Shown here piece by piece: positions 1 through 8,620 of a DNA stretch of 64,000 nt (positions are counted from its first letter, which is position 1; each line of letters starts with the position of its first letter). The stretch spans positions 930,001 to 994,000 of the forward strand of contig DATMFO010000003.1 in NCBI GenBank assembly GCA_035556135.1. The letters run 5' to 3'. The notes beneath the pieces are model-generated. The model did no database searches. It was not told the origin of the DNA and worked only from the letters and a program-made list of their open reading frames with translations. Made by a program: the position numbers and the translations under genes. The stretch comes from ZC4RG30 sp035556135. GTDB lineage: Bacteria; Pseudomonadota; Gammaproteobacteria; Steroidobacterales; Steroidobacteraceae.

Positions 1-67
1 CGCCAGGCTGCTGGGCGTGACCTTCCGCGCGCTGCGCTACCGCATCAAGAAGCTGGGCATCGAATAA
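1..67 (+). CDS. C-terminal end of a sigma-54 activator / PilR-like response regulator (partial)
   Basis: Only the last 21 codons and the TAA stop lie in the window; the gene begins to the left. The visible peptide has RLLGVTFRALRYRIKKLGIE, a Fis-type helix-turn-helix as found at the C-terminus of NtrC-family regulators. The TFRALRYRIKKLGIE ending is typical of PilR, the type IV pilus response regulator. With so short a tail, PilR against another NtrC-family member cannot be settled. It converges on gdhA, with 9 bases between the two stops. Confidence 0.6.
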   Translation, partial: ARLLGVTFRALRYRIKKLGIE

Positions 68-76
68 GCCGTCGCC

Positions 77-1423
77 TCAGATGACACCGAAGGCCAGCAT
101 GGCCTCGGCCACGCGCCGGAAGCCCACGATGTTGGCGCCGAGCACGTAGTTTCCCGGGCTGCCGAACTCTTCGGCCGCGCCATGGCACTCCTGGTGGATG
201 CCGCGCATGATCCCGTGCAGGCGCTGCTCGGTGTATTCGAAGCTCCAGGCATCGCGGCTGGCGTTCTGCTGCATTTCCAGCGCCGACGTGGCAACACCGC
301 CGGCATTGGCGGCCTTGCCGGGCGCGAAGGCCACGCCTGCCTCCGACAGCAGATGGATGCCATCGGGCGTAGTGGGCATGTTGGCTCCCTCGCCCACGGC
401 AATGCAGCCGTTGGCCAGCAGGTGGCGCACGCCGTCGGCATCCAGCTCGTTCTGCGTGGCACAGGGCAACGCCACCTGGCAGGGAATCTTCCACAGCGCA
501 TCCGCCGGCAGGCATTGCGCGTCGGGACGCTGCTCCACGTAGTGGCGCAGGCGGCCGCGCTCCACTTCCTTCAACTGGCGGAGCACCGCGAAATCCAGGC
601 CCGCCGGGTCGTATACAACATTGCTGGAGTCCGAGCAGGCGACCGGTCTTGCGCCCAGCATCTGCAGCTTGCGGATGGCATGCAACGCCACGTTGCCCGA
701 TCCGGAAACCACGCAGGTCTTGCCCTCGACCGATTCCCCGCGTGCCCGCAGCATCTCCTCCACGAAGAACACCAGGCCGTAGCCCGTGGCTTCACGGCGT
801 ACCAGCGCCCCGCCCCATTCCGGGCTCTTGCCGGTGAGCACTCCGGACTCAAAGCGGTTGGTGATGCGCTTGTACTGTCCGAACAGGAAGCCGATCTCGC
901 GCGCCCCCACGCCGATGTCGCCGGCGGGCACGTCGGTGTATTCGCCGATGTGGCGGTACAGCTCGGTCATGAAGCTCTGGCAGAAGCGCATCACTTCCCC
1001 GTCGGACTTGCCCTTGGGGTCGAAATCGGCGCCACCCTTTGCACCGCCGATGGGCAGCCCCGTGAGCGCGTTCTTGAACACCTGCTCGAAGCCCAGGAAC
1101 TTCACGATGCCCAGGTACACGGACGGGTGGAAACGCAGCCCGCCCTTGTAGGGCCCGAGCGCGCTGTTGAAGCCCACCCGGAAACCGCGGTTGATCTGCA
1201 CGGCGCCGCGGTCGTCCTGCCAGGGCACGCGGAAGATGATCTGGCGCTCCGGCTCGCAGATGCGCTCGATGATCTTCTGGTCTGCGTACTGCGGGTGCTT
1301 GCGCAGCACTGGACCCAGCGTGCCGGCGACCTCGCGCACGGCCTGGTGGAATTCGGCTTCGCCACGGTTGCGGCGGATGACGTCGTCGATGATCTGCTCG
1401 ATGCGGGCGTGGGTCTGGGGCAA
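77..1423 (-). CDS. gdhA: NADP-type glutamate dehydrogenase
   Basis: Makes glutamate from 2-oxoglutarate and ammonium with NAD(P)H in the cytoplasm. The dimerisation domain carries the catalytic-lysine motif LPIGGAKGG and is followed by a Rossmann domain with VSGSGNVA. No ATG fits the N-terminus. A TTG at 1423 gives 448 residues and puts the catalytic lysine at residue 129, close to K128 of the 447-residue E. coli enzyme. The next upstream choice is a GTG at 1486, which adds 21 residues of Pro/Arg-rich, unconserved-looking sequence. Family is certain; the start is an inference from length. The gene is monocistronic, convergent with the PilR-like gene and divergent from tex. Confidence 0.93.
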   Translation of the reverse strand: MPQTHARIEQIIDDVIRRNRGEAEFHQAVREVAGTLGPVLRKHPQYADQKIIERICEPERQIIFRVPWQDDRGAVQINRGFRVGFNSALGPYKGGLRFHPSVYLGIVKFLGFEQVFKNALTGLPIGGAKGGADFDPKGKSDGEVMRFCQSFMTELYRHIGEYTDVPAGDIGVGAREIGFLFGQYKRITNRFESGVLTGKSPEWGGALVRREATGYGLVFFVEEMLRARGESVEGKTCVVSGSGNVALHAIRKLQMLGARPVACSDSSNVVYDPAGLDFAVLRQLKEVERGRLRHYVEQRPDAQCLPADALWKIPCQVALPCATQNELDADGVRHLLANGCIAVGEGANMPTTPDGIHLLSEAGVAFAPGKAANAGGVATSALEMQQNASRDAWSFEYTEQRLHGIMRGIHQECHGAAEEFGSPGNYVLGANIVGFRRVAEAMLAFGVI

Positions 1424-1683
1424 TTTGGTTCTCGGATGTGGAAGTGGTGGCCGGACCCGTGAGGGCCCAGCGAGGGAAGCTGGCACCGGCCGGGAACGGC
1501 CGGCGACGGGGCTTCTAGAGAACGATCCCTCGTCTCGGGCTGCGCATGGGCAGCTCCGGTGGACATGAATGCGGATTCACGCCCGGCACGACGGCAGGGC
1601 CCGCGACCGGGGAAACCCGGGCAGGAGCGGCCGGAACCTTGCCGGCTGACGCTGTGGACCGAACCGCGTACATGTCGGGATCG

Positions 1684-1711
1684 AGCATAGTAATTTGAGA
1701 GGCCGAGTCAA
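1684..1711 (-). promoter_or_regulatory. Candidate sigma-70 promoter for gdhA
   Basis: On the minus strand, TTGACT (1706-1711) lies 16 bases upstream of TATGCT (1684-1689). The -35 is five of six and the -10 four of six to consensus. Predicted transcription start is near 1677. Confidence 0.4.
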
Positions 1712-1726
1712 GGCGCACCGCAAGCC

Positions 1727-1755
1727 TTGTTGCAGCGGGTCAGCTTCTGCATAGT
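1727..1755 (+). promoter_or_regulatory. Candidate sigma-70 promoter for tex
   Basis: TTGTTG (1727-1732), a 17-base spacer, then CATAGT (1750-1755). This puts transcription start about 20 bases upstream of the GTG start of tex. The hexamers are only moderate matches. Confidence 0.3.
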
Positions 1756-1782
1756 TCGCGTCCCTTTTTTCCGTCGCCACTG

Positions 1783-4164
1783 GTGCCCTCCTTGCTGCCC
1801 CCGATTGAAATCCGTCTTGCGAATGAACTTGCGGTCAGGCCGGCACAGGTCGAAGCCACCATTGCGCTGCTGGACGGGGGTGCGACCGTGCCCTTCATCG
1901 CGCGCTACCGCAAGGAAGCCACCGGTGGCCTCGATGACGCGCAGTTGCGCACGCTGCACGAGCGCCTTGGCTACCTGCGTGCGCTGGAAGAGCGCCGCGC
2001 AGCAGTGCTGAAGAGCATCGAGGAGCAGAACAAGCTGACCCCGGGGCTGCGGGCCGCCATCGAATCGGCCGACAGCAAGCAGCGGCTGGAAGACCTGTAC
2101 CTGCCCTTCAAGCCCAGGCGCCGCACGCGCGCGCAGATTGCGCGGCAGGCCGGCCTGGCGCCGTTGGCCGAGAGCCTGCTCGCCGATCCCACGCTGGATC
2201 CGTCCACCGAAGCCGCGCGCTACCTGAAGGAGCCGTTCTCCAGCGAAGAAGGCGACAACCCGGGCGTTGCCGATGTGCGCGCGGCACTTGAAGGCGCAAG
2301 GCAGATCCTGATGGAGCAGTTCGCCGAGGACGCGGAACTGCTGGGCCTGCTGCGCGCGCATGTGCAGGAGCATGGCGTGGTGGTGTCGAAGGTGACCGAG
2401 GGCAAGGAAGACGCCGGCGCCAAGTTCCGCGACTACTTCGATTATTCCGAGCCGCTGTCGTCGGTGCCCTCGCACCGCGCGCTCGCACTGTTCCGCGGCC
2501 GCACCGAGGAGATGCTGCGGGTCTCCCTGAAGCTGCCGGAGGAACTGGCGTCGGAGCCCGTGCCCGGCAAACACGTGGCCAACTCCTGCGAGATCAAGAT
2601 CGCGGCGCGCGTGGGCATTGCCGACCGTGGACGTGCCGCCGATGCCTGGCTCGTGGAGACAGTGCGCTGGACCTGGCAGTTCAAGCTGGTCTTCCAGCTG
2701 GAAGCGGAGATGTTCGTCGCGCTGCGCGAGCGTGCCGAAGAAGAAGCCATCCGCGTGTTCAGCCGCAACCTGCGCGACCTGCTGCTGGCCGCGCCGGCCG
2801 GCGCGCGTGTCACCATGGGGCTGGATCCCGGCATCCGCACGGGCGTGAAGGTGGCGGTTGTCGATGCCACCGGCAAGGTGGTCGACACGGTGACGGTCTA
2901 TCCCTTCCCGCCGCGCAATGACCTGGAGGGCACGCTGCACACCCTGAGTACGCTGGCGCGCAAGCACAAGGTGCAACTCATCGGCATCGGCAATGGCACG
3001 GCCTCGCGCGAGACCGATCGCCTGGCGGCGGAGCTGATCAAGCGCTGTCCGGAGCTGCACCTGACCAAGGTGGTGGTGTCCGAGGCCGGCGCCTCGGTGT
3101 ATTCCGCCTCGGAGATTGCCTCGAAGGAACTGCCGTCGCTGGACGTGAGCCTGCGCGGTGCCGTTTCCATTGCGCGGCGACTGCAGGATCCGCTGGCCGA
3201 ACTGGTGAAGATCGATCCGAAGTCCATCGGCGTGGGGCAGTACCAGCACGACGTGAACCAGGGACGCCTGGCCCGCTCGCTGGACGCCGTGGTCGAGGAC
3301 TGCGTGAACGCGGTCGGCGTGGACGTGAACATGGCCTCTCCCGCGCTGCTGGCGCGCGTTTCAGGCCTCTCCCCTTCGCTGGCCGAGAACATCGTGGTCC
3401 ATCGCAACCAGCACGGCGCCTTCCGCAACCGCAAGGGACTCAAGGACGTGCCGCGGCTGGGACCCAAGGCCTTCGAGCAGGCCGCCGGCTTCCTGCGCAT
3501 CGTGGAGGGCGAGGATCCGCTGGATGCCTCGGCAGTGCATCCGGAGGCCTACGGCGTGGTGCAGAGGATCCTCGTGGACATCAAGCGCCCGGTGAAGGAA
3601 GTGATGGGCAATTCCGCCCTGCTGGCCCGCGTCGACGCCGCACGTTTCACAGACGAACAATTCGGCCTGCCCACCGTGCGCGACATCCTGAAGGAGCTGG
3701 AGAAGCCGGGCCGCGATCCGCGCCCCGGGTTCAGGACGGCTGCGTTCAAGGATGGCGTCGAGGAGCTGAAAGACCTCTCACCGGGCATGCTGCTGGAAGG
3801 CGTGGTGACCAATGTCACCAACTTCGGCGCCTTCGTGGACATCGGCGTGCACCAGGACGGCCTGGTTCACATCTCGATGCTGTCCAACCGCTTCATCAAG
3901 GACCCGCACGAGGTGGTGAAGGCCGGCGACGTGGTGAAGGTGAAGGTGCTGGAGGTGGACCTCGCCCGCAAGCGCATCGCGCTCACCATGCGGCTGGACG
4001 ATGCCGTGCCCCGCGCGCGCGCGCCGGGCGAGGCGCCTCCGCCCCGCGGACAAGGCCATCGCGGCAGCCCCCCGTCGCGCGCGCAGTCCAGGCCTGCGCA
4101 ACCCCAGGGCAACGGAATGATGGCCGACGCGCTGCGGCAGGCGCTGGGCAAGCAGGAGCGCTGA
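1783..4164 (+). CDS. tex: Tex, S1-domain RNA-binding transcription accessory protein
   Basis: 793 residues, the usual length for Tex. The N-terminal Tex helical domain (about 1-190) is followed by a YqgF/RuvC-like domain starting around residue 342 (MGLDPGIRTGVK), helix-hairpin-helix segments (about 500-580), and a C-terminal S1 domain at about 667-737 (LEGVVTNVTNFGAFVDIG). The last 50 or so residues are a Pro/Arg/Gln-rich basic tail. Tex binds nucleic acid and acts at the transcription/translation interface. The GTG at 1783 is the only start that fits the conserved N-terminus; no strong Shine-Dalgarno precedes it. The stop lies one base from the CCA end of the convergent tRNA-Gln gene. Confidence 0.96.
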   Translation: MPSLLPPIEIRLANELAVRPAQVEATIALLDGGATVPFIARYRKEATGGLDDAQLRTLHERLGYLRALEERRAAVLKSIEEQNKLTPGLRAAIESADSKQRLEDLYLPFKPRRRTRAQIARQAGLAPLAESLLADPTLDPSTEAARYLKEPFSSEEGDNPGVADVRAALEGARQILMEQFAEDAELLGLLRAHVQEHGVVVSKVTEGKEDAGAKFRDYFDYSEPLSSVPSHRALALFRGRTEEMLRVSLKLPEELASEPVPGKHVANSCEIKIAARVGIADRGRAADAWLVETVRWTWQFKLVFQLEAEMFVALRERAEEEAIRVFSRNLRDLLLAAPAGARVTMGLDPGIRTGVKVAVVDATGKVVDTVTVYPFPPRNDLEGTLHTLSTLARKHKVQLIGIGNGTASRETDRLAAELIKRCPELHLTKVVVSEAGASVYSASEIASKELPSLDVSLRGAVSIARRLQDPLAELVKIDPKSIGVGQYQHDVNQGRLARSLDAVVEDCVNAVGVDVNMASPALLARVSGLSPSLAENIVVHRNQHGAFRNRKGLKDVPRLGPKAFEQAAGFLRIVEGEDPLDASAVHPEAYGVVQRILVDIKRPVKEVMGNSALLARVDAARFTDEQFGLPTVRDILKELEKPGRDPRPGFRTAAFKDGVEELKDLSPGMLLEGVVTNVTNFGAFVDIGVHQDGLVHISMLSNRFIKDPHEVVKAGDVVKVKVLEVDLARKRIALTMRLDDAVPRARAPGEAPPPRGQGHRGSPPSRAQSRPAQPQGNGMMADALRQALGKQER

Positions 4165-4165
4165 C

Positions 4166-4240
4166 TGGCTGGGGTGGGAGGATTCGAACCTCCGTATGGC
4201 GGGATCAAAACCCGCTGCCTTACCACTTGGCGACACCCCA
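4166..4240 (-). tRNA. tRNA-Gln (anticodon TTG)
   Basis: 75 nt with encoded CCA. The 7-bp acceptor stem pairs TGGGGTG (5' end at 4240) with CACCCCA, then a G discriminator and CCA (4166-4168). The anticodon arm GCGGG-TTTTGAT-CCCGC gives anticodon TTG, and the T arm carries GGTTCGAATCC. It follows ispE on the same strand, the order also seen in Pseudomonas (lolB-ispE-tRNA-Gln). The usual next gene, prs, is replaced by convergent tex. Confidence 0.97.
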
Positions 4241-4249
4241 TCGGTCCAG

Positions 4250-5065
4250 TCACTGCCGCAGTCCGCGCACCACGAAGCACGGCCATTGCGAGGCCAGCGT
4301 ACGCGCCGCGGCTTCTGCAGCAGCACGCTCTTCGAAGGCAGTAAATACGCAGGCGCCAGTGCCAGTCAATCGCGCGCCCAGCGGTGCGAGCTGGTCGAGC
4401 ACTTGCGCCACTTGCGGGTGGCGTCGCCGCACCACTGGCTCGCAGTCATTGCGGCCCCCGTCCGGCGGCAGGGCGCGGATGGTGAGCGGCGGCGTGTCAC
4501 GGGTCAAGTCCGGCGCGGCAAAGATCCCGGCCGTCGCGACGCCGATGCCCGGATCCACGATCAGGAACCAGCGTTCCGGCAGTTCGACGGGCGTAAGTAC
4601 CTCGCCGCGGCCGCTGGCGAAGGCATTGTGCCCGTGCACGAACACGGGCACATCCGATCCCAGGGCGAGGCCCAGCTCCGCCAGTCGCGCCACTGGCCAG
4701 TTCAGGTTCCACAGTTCATTGAGCGCCCGCAGCACGCAGGCAGCATCGGAGCTGCCGCCACCCAGGCCGCCTCCGGCCGGGATGCGCTTGCGCACATGTA
4801 TCGCGGCGCCGAGCGGGGTGCCGCTGGCCTGCTGCAGCAGCCGTGCGGCACGCACCGTCAGGTCTTTCTCTTCAGCCAGCGCAGCCAGCAAGGCATCGTC
4901 GGGGGGCGGATCGCGCAGGATGCGTCCGTCTTCGCGCGCGACGATGGAGACCTCATCGTAAAGCTCCACCAGCTGGAACACGGTCTCAAGGTCGTGGAAC
5001 CCGTCTGCACGGCGACCGGTGACGTGCAGGAACAGGTTCAGCTTGGCGGGCGCGAGGTATCGCAT
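4250..5065 (-). CDS. ispE: 4-diphosphocytidyl-2-C-methyl-D-erythritol kinase
   Basis: GHMP-family kinase that phosphorylates CDP-methylerythritol in the MEP isoprenoid pathway. From the ATG at 5065 it has 271 residues: PAKLNLFLHV at the N-terminus with Lys8, the ATP-binding loop PAGGGLGGGSSDA at 96-108, and Asp138 in GSDVPVF, positions expected for the catalytic Lys/Asp pair. A GTG at 5119 would add 18 unconserved residues and overlap the lolB stop, so the ATG (preceded by GGGG) is preferred. Third gene of a leftward TPR-lolB-ispE operon ending at tRNA-Gln. Confidence 0.95.
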   Translation of the reverse strand: MRYLAPAKLNLFLHVTGRRADGFHDLETVFQLVELYDEVSIVAREDGRILRDPPPDDALLAALAEEKDLTVRAARLLQQASGTPLGAAIHVRKRIPAGGGLGGGSSDAACVLRALNELWNLNWPVARLAELGLALGSDVPVFVHGHNAFASGRGEVLTPVELPERWFLIVDPGIGVATAGIFAAPDLTRDTPPLTIRALPPDGGRNDCEPVVRRRHPQVAQVLDQLAPLGARLTGTGACVFTAFEERAAAEAAARTLASQWPCFVVRGLRQ

Positions 5066-5106
5066 GTGGCGCCCCAAGCCTTTGCCGGGTCGGGATCCGT
5101 CGGGCC

Positions 5107-5790
5107 TCACAAGCTCCACCGGTCGACAAGAACCGTGAGGCTCAGGTTGTCACGCGTGACGTCCAGCCTGCGCGGCAACTCCACCGTGCCGCCGCGCGCG
5201 CGCGCGCTGCGCCAGCTGCGGTACCTGAGATGCCATTGCTGCTGCTGCATCGCCTGGATGCGGCCATCCTCCGCGAGCTCGCGCTGCGTCGGCGGCTCGC
5301 CCGGAGCATCCAGTCCGAGGATCCAGTAGCGCAGCGCCTCGAACGGCGGCACGAATCCGATCTCGTTGACCAGCACCTGCTCGGCACCGGCATCGACATA
5401 CACCTGGCCGCCCGCCTCGAGGCGCAACGCGCCGGGCTGCCAGGTCACGGTGAGCTGGCCGACACCGAACTGTCCCGAAAGCTTGAACGAAGCCTTCTCC
5501 CCCTGCTGCTTCCAGGTCAGGTAGGGATTCGGCGGACCGTTCTTTTCGCCGGTGAGCGGATCGGTGACGATGATCTTGGTGCGGCCCCGCAGGGAGAATC
5601 CCGGCATTTCGCGCAGCAGCTGCTGCTGCGCTTCCAGCGGCAAGGGTACGCCGGTACCGCGCAGGCTGGCACAGCCACCGATCAGCAGGGCGAGCAGAAG
5701 GAGTGGGCAGACCCGCGCCCCGCCCCGCATGCCCGGCATCATTCCTGCCCCGCTTGACGAGGCGGGAAGCCGGCTTTCAGCGCGAATCAT
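5107..5790 (-). CDS. lolB: Outer-membrane lipoprotein insertase LolB
   Basis: Receives lipoproteins from LolA and places them in the outer membrane. The N-terminal signal LLLLALLIGGC is a clear type II (lipoprotein) signal, and the rest is an all-beta single domain. 227 residues from the first ATG at 5790, which overlaps the end of the upstream TPR gene by 14 nt. In-frame ATGs at 5742, 5739 and 5730 would shorten the N-terminus without touching the lipobox, so the exact start is open. Its placement directly before ispE is conserved in gammaproteobacteria and supports the call. Confidence 0.9.
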   Translation of the reverse strand: MIRAESRLPASSSGAGMMPGMRGGARVCPLLLLALLIGGCASLRGTGVPLPLEAQQQLLREMPGFSLRGRTKIIVTDPLTGEKNGPPNPYLTWKQQGEKASFKLSGQFGVGQLTVTWQPGALRLEAGGQVYVDAGAEQVLVNEIGFVPPFEALRYWILGLDAPGEPPTQRELAEDGRIQAMQQQQWHLRYRSWRSARARGGTVELPRRLDVTRDNLSLTVLVDRWSL

Positions 5791-7495
5791 CCTCGCCCGT
5801 CAGCCTGGCCATCGTGGCGCGGACGCCCTTGTGGTTCGGCGATCCATTCAGCGCCTGCTGCCACACGTAGAGCGCCTGGCTTTCATCACCGGACTTCCAC
5901 AGCACTTCGCCGAAGTGGGCGCCAATCTCCGCATCGGCCGTGTTCTGCCAGGCGCGTTCCAGCATCTTGAGCGCCTCGTTGGTACGACCGCGGCGGAACA
6001 GCAACCAGCCCAGGCTGTCCTGGATGGCCGGATTGTCCGGCGACACTTCCAGCGCCTTGCGGATCATGGCCTCGGCGTCATTCAGCCGCTGGCTGTGATC
6101 GGCCAGCGTGTAGCCGTAGGCGTTGAGCAGCTGCGGATCCTCGGGTCGCAGCTTCAGCGCATGATCAAACTGGGTCAGCGCATCACGGGTGCGGCCGCCA
6201 CTCTCCAGCACCGTGGCACGGGTGTAGTCGATGTCCGGATGATCGGGGAAACGCTTTGCCAGGGCATCGAGCGTGGCCAACGCCCCCTTCAGGTCGCTGG
6301 CTTCCACCTGCAGGTGGGCACGGGCCAGGCCGGTCTCCAGCTCCCGGTCCGGATTGGCGTCGGCGAATTCGTCGAGCAGCCGCAGCCCATCGGCCCCCGC
6401 CCCCTCGCGCAGCATCAGGCGTGCGGCCGAGGTGCGTGCGCTGAGTTCCAGCGGCGATCCGGCCAGCAGTCCGTAGGCCTGCACGGCGCGCGCGGGGTCA
6501 CCCCGCCGCTCGGCCAGCTCCGCCAGGTACAGCACACCCAGCGCCGAATCGCCGCGCTCGCCCAGCATCGATGCCAGCATCTGCTCCACCACCTGGAGCT
6601 TGCCCTGCCGCATGGCGATGGCGATGAGGCGACCTTCGGCAGTGGCCTTGGTCTCGGGATTGGCTGCCAGGCGCTGCAGTTCTGCCTCTGCATCGGAGTT
6701 GCGGCCTGCTGACTGGAGCAGGTCCGCGAGCAGGAAGGCATTCTCGCCCTGCAGCTGTTCCGGCGGGAGCTTCACCGCACCCGCCATCGCGGCTGTGTGC
6801 TCACCCAGCAACGAGAGCGCGCGCAGCACGATGATCTGCGGCTCCACCAGCTCGGGTGCCAGCGCCGACGCGCGGGTGGCAGCCTCGATGGCGGCACCCA
6901 TGTTGTACGCGGACATTGCCAGCCGCGCCTGCGCCAGCAGCACTTCGAAGGAGGGATCATCGCCAACCAGCACTTCACTGAAGAGGCGCCACAGCAGGGT
7001 GGCGTCGGCCTCCTCGGCCAGCCCCTGGGCAAATGTGAGCGGATCCTGGTTGCCAGAGGAGCCGGATTCGCGCCAGTCCAGCAGACTGGTGCGCGCCGTC
7101 TCCACGTCATAGCGCTTCATTGCGACCAGGGCGCTGGTCAGCGCGGCCTCGCCCGAATAGGGGGACAGCTCACGCCAGCGGACCGCCGCGGCGCTGGCCG
7201 CGGGAAGCTGGTCACAGGTGAGTGCCAGTTGCGCGGCGCGCATCGCCACCTGCGGATCCTCGGAGAATCCTGCGGCAGCCAGGTAGTTGTCGGTGGCGCC
7301 GCGGCAGTCGCCGTCGCGCATGGCGTTCTGTGCCGCCATCATCGCTTCGGATTCGCCGCGCGGCGCGGCAGTCACCGCGGCGGAGGCCCTGGATTCCGGG
7401 GCCCGTGTGGGCACTGCGCAGGCAGTGGAAAGGACGAGAACAGCCAACAGTCCGGCGCGCAAGGCTGCCGCTGGGGGGGGCGATTCAGGCATCAT
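5777..7495 (-). CDS. TPR-repeat lipoprotein
   Basis: 572 residues from the ATG at 7495. The signal peptide ends in a lipobox (VLSTAC, Cys26), so it is probably an envelope lipoprotein. The rest is helical tetratricopeptide repeats, clearest in the C-terminal third (DHALKLRPEDPQLLNAYGY, then ALEVSPDNPAIQDSLGW). Proteins of this type sit upstream of lolB in Pseudomonas and relatives and are thought to act as scaffolds in the envelope; no catalytic residue is seen. The open frame extends upstream to 7684 across the prfA start, but that extension is Arg-rich and unlikely. A TATAGT -10-like hexamer (7502-7507) lies very close to the ATG. Confidence 0.88.
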   Translation of the reverse strand: MMPESPPPAAALRAGLLAVLVLSTACAVPTRAPESRASAAVTAAPRGESEAMMAAQNAMRDGDCRGATDNYLAAAGFSEDPQVAMRAAQLALTCDQLPAASAAAVRWRELSPYSGEAALTSALVAMKRYDVETARTSLLDWRESGSSGNQDPLTFAQGLAEEADATLLWRLFSEVLVGDDPSFEVLLAQARLAMSAYNMGAAIEAATRASALAPELVEPQIIVLRALSLLGEHTAAMAGAVKLPPEQLQGENAFLLADLLQSAGRNSDAEAELQRLAANPETKATAEGRLIAIAMRQGKLQVVEQMLASMLGERGDSALGVLYLAELAERRGDPARAVQAYGLLAGSPLELSARTSAARLMLREGAGADGLRLLDEFADANPDRELETGLARAHLQVEASDLKGALATLDALAKRFPDHPDIDYTRATVLESGGRTRDALTQFDHALKLRPEDPQLLNAYGYTLADHSQRLNDAEAMIRKALEVSPDNPAIQDSLGWLLFRRGRTNEALKMLERAWQNTADAEIGAHFGEVLWKSGDESQALYVWQQALNGSPNHKGVRATMARLTGEDDSR

Positions 7496-7519
7496 TTCGC
7501 CACTATAGCCTTTTCGACC

Positions 7520-8605
7520 ATGAAAGCCTCGATCCGACAGAAACTTGAGAAGACAGCCGAGCGGTTCGAGGAAGTCGGGCGCCTGCTGGCCGACCCGGCC
7601 ATAGCCGGGGGCTCTGATACGTTCCGCGAACTTTCGATGGAATACGCGCGCCTGGAGCCGGTGGCGACGGAATTCCGCGCCCACCTGGAGCTGGAGTCCC
7701 AGCTCGCGGCTGCGCGCGAGCTGTCAGACGATACCGACCCGGAAATGCGGGTGATGGGACAGGAGGAGAGCCAGCGGCTCACGTCCCTGCTCGGCGAACA
7801 CGAGCATGGCCTGGCGCTGCTGCTGCTGCCCAGGGATCCCCGTGATGAGCGCAACATCTACCTCGAGGTGCGCGCCGGCACGGGCGGGGACGAAGCCGCC
7901 ATCTTCGCCGGCGACCTGCACCGCATGTACACACGTTATGCCGAAGGCCGCGGCTGGCAGGTCGAGATCCTCTCCGAGAGCCTCGGCGAGCATGGCGGCT
8001 ACAAGGAAGTGATCAGCCGCGTCGTGGGGCGCGGCGCCTTCTCGGCGTTCAAGTTCGAGTCCGGCACGCACCGCGTGCAGCGGGTGCCGGAGACCGAGGC
8101 ACAGGGCCGCATCCACACTTCCGCCTGCACGGTGGCTGTGTTGCCCGAGCTCGACGAGATCGACAACATCATCATCAATCCGGCCGACCTGCGCATCGAT
8201 ACCTTCCGTGCATCCGGTGCCGGCGGCCAGCACGTGAACAAGACCGACTCGGCCATCCGCATCACCTACCTGCCCACTGGCCTCGTGGTGGAATGCCAGG
8301 ACGAACGCTCGCAGCACAAGAACCGCTCGCGCGCCATGGCCTTGCTGAAGGCGCGCCTGCTGGCGGCGGAACAGGAAAAGCAGGCCAGCGCGCAGGCCCG
8401 CTCGCGCAAGTTGCAGGTGGGCAGTGGCGATCGTTCCGAACGCATCCGTACCTACAACTTCCCGCAGGGGCGCGTGACGGACCACCGCATCAATCTCACG
8501 CTGTACAAGCTGGCGGATGTGATGAACGGCGGGCTGGACGAACTGCTCACCGCGCTGCAGACCGAATTCCAGGCCGAGGAACTGGCCGCGCAGACAGCCG
8601 AGTGA
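7520..8605 (+). CDS. prfA: Peptide chain release factor 1
   Basis: Recognises UAA and UAG and triggers peptidyl-tRNA hydrolysis. 361 residues, as expected. The codon-recognition tripeptide region reads VQRVPETEAQGRIHTS (PxT type, which marks RF1; RF2 has SPF), and the GGQ loop is at 235-237 (SGAGGQHVNK). Starts with the ATG at 7520, divergent from the TPR gene 24 bases away. In many gammaproteobacteria hemA lies directly upstream and prmC directly downstream; here hemA is absent and prmC is 2.9 kb away. Confidence 0.98.
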   Translation: MKASIRQKLEKTAERFEEVGRLLADPAIAGGSDTFRELSMEYARLEPVATEFRAHLELESQLAAARELSDDTDPEMRVMGQEESQRLTSLLGEHEHGLALLLLPRDPRDERNIYLEVRAGTGGDEAAIFAGDLHRMYTRYAEGRGWQVEILSESLGEHGGYKEVISRVVGRGAFSAFKFESGTHRVQRVPETEAQGRIHTSACTVAVLPELDEIDNIIINPADLRIDTFRASGAGGQHVNKTDSAIRITYLPTGLVVECQDERSQHKNRSRAMALLKARLLAAEQEKQASAQARSRKLQVGSGDRSERIRTYNFPQGRVTDHRINLTLYKLADVMNGGLDELLTALQTEFQAEELAAQTAE

Positions 8606-8620
8606 ATCCGGACGCCAGGC

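Larger units (their letters stand above)
1424..1782. other. Divergent gdhA/tex intergenic region, including a long gdhA leader
   Basis: No gene seen. It holds back-to-back promoter candidates for gdhA and tex (separate entries). If the gdhA promoter is right, the gdhA mRNA has an untranslated leader of roughly 190-250 nt, depending on the start codon. That leader contains a perfect 7-bp hairpin with a 4-nt loop (arms CCGGCCG and CGGCCGG, 1486-1503) next to the alternative GTG start. I do not recognise a known riboswitch class. Confidence 0.5.

Noticed and set aside
182..1462. Long + strand open frame opposite gdhA
   Set aside because: Out-of-frame shadow of gdhA in high-GC DNA; no family match in the translation and the gdhA frame is certain.
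1486..1503. gdhA leader hairpin as a known riboswitch
   Set aside because: A simple hairpin only; none of the conserved cores of glycine, cobalamin, SAM or other common riboswitches is visible.
1708..3249. 513-codon minus-strand frame opposite tex
   Set aside because: His/Gln/Arg-rich translation typical of antisense shadows; tex is complete on the other strand.
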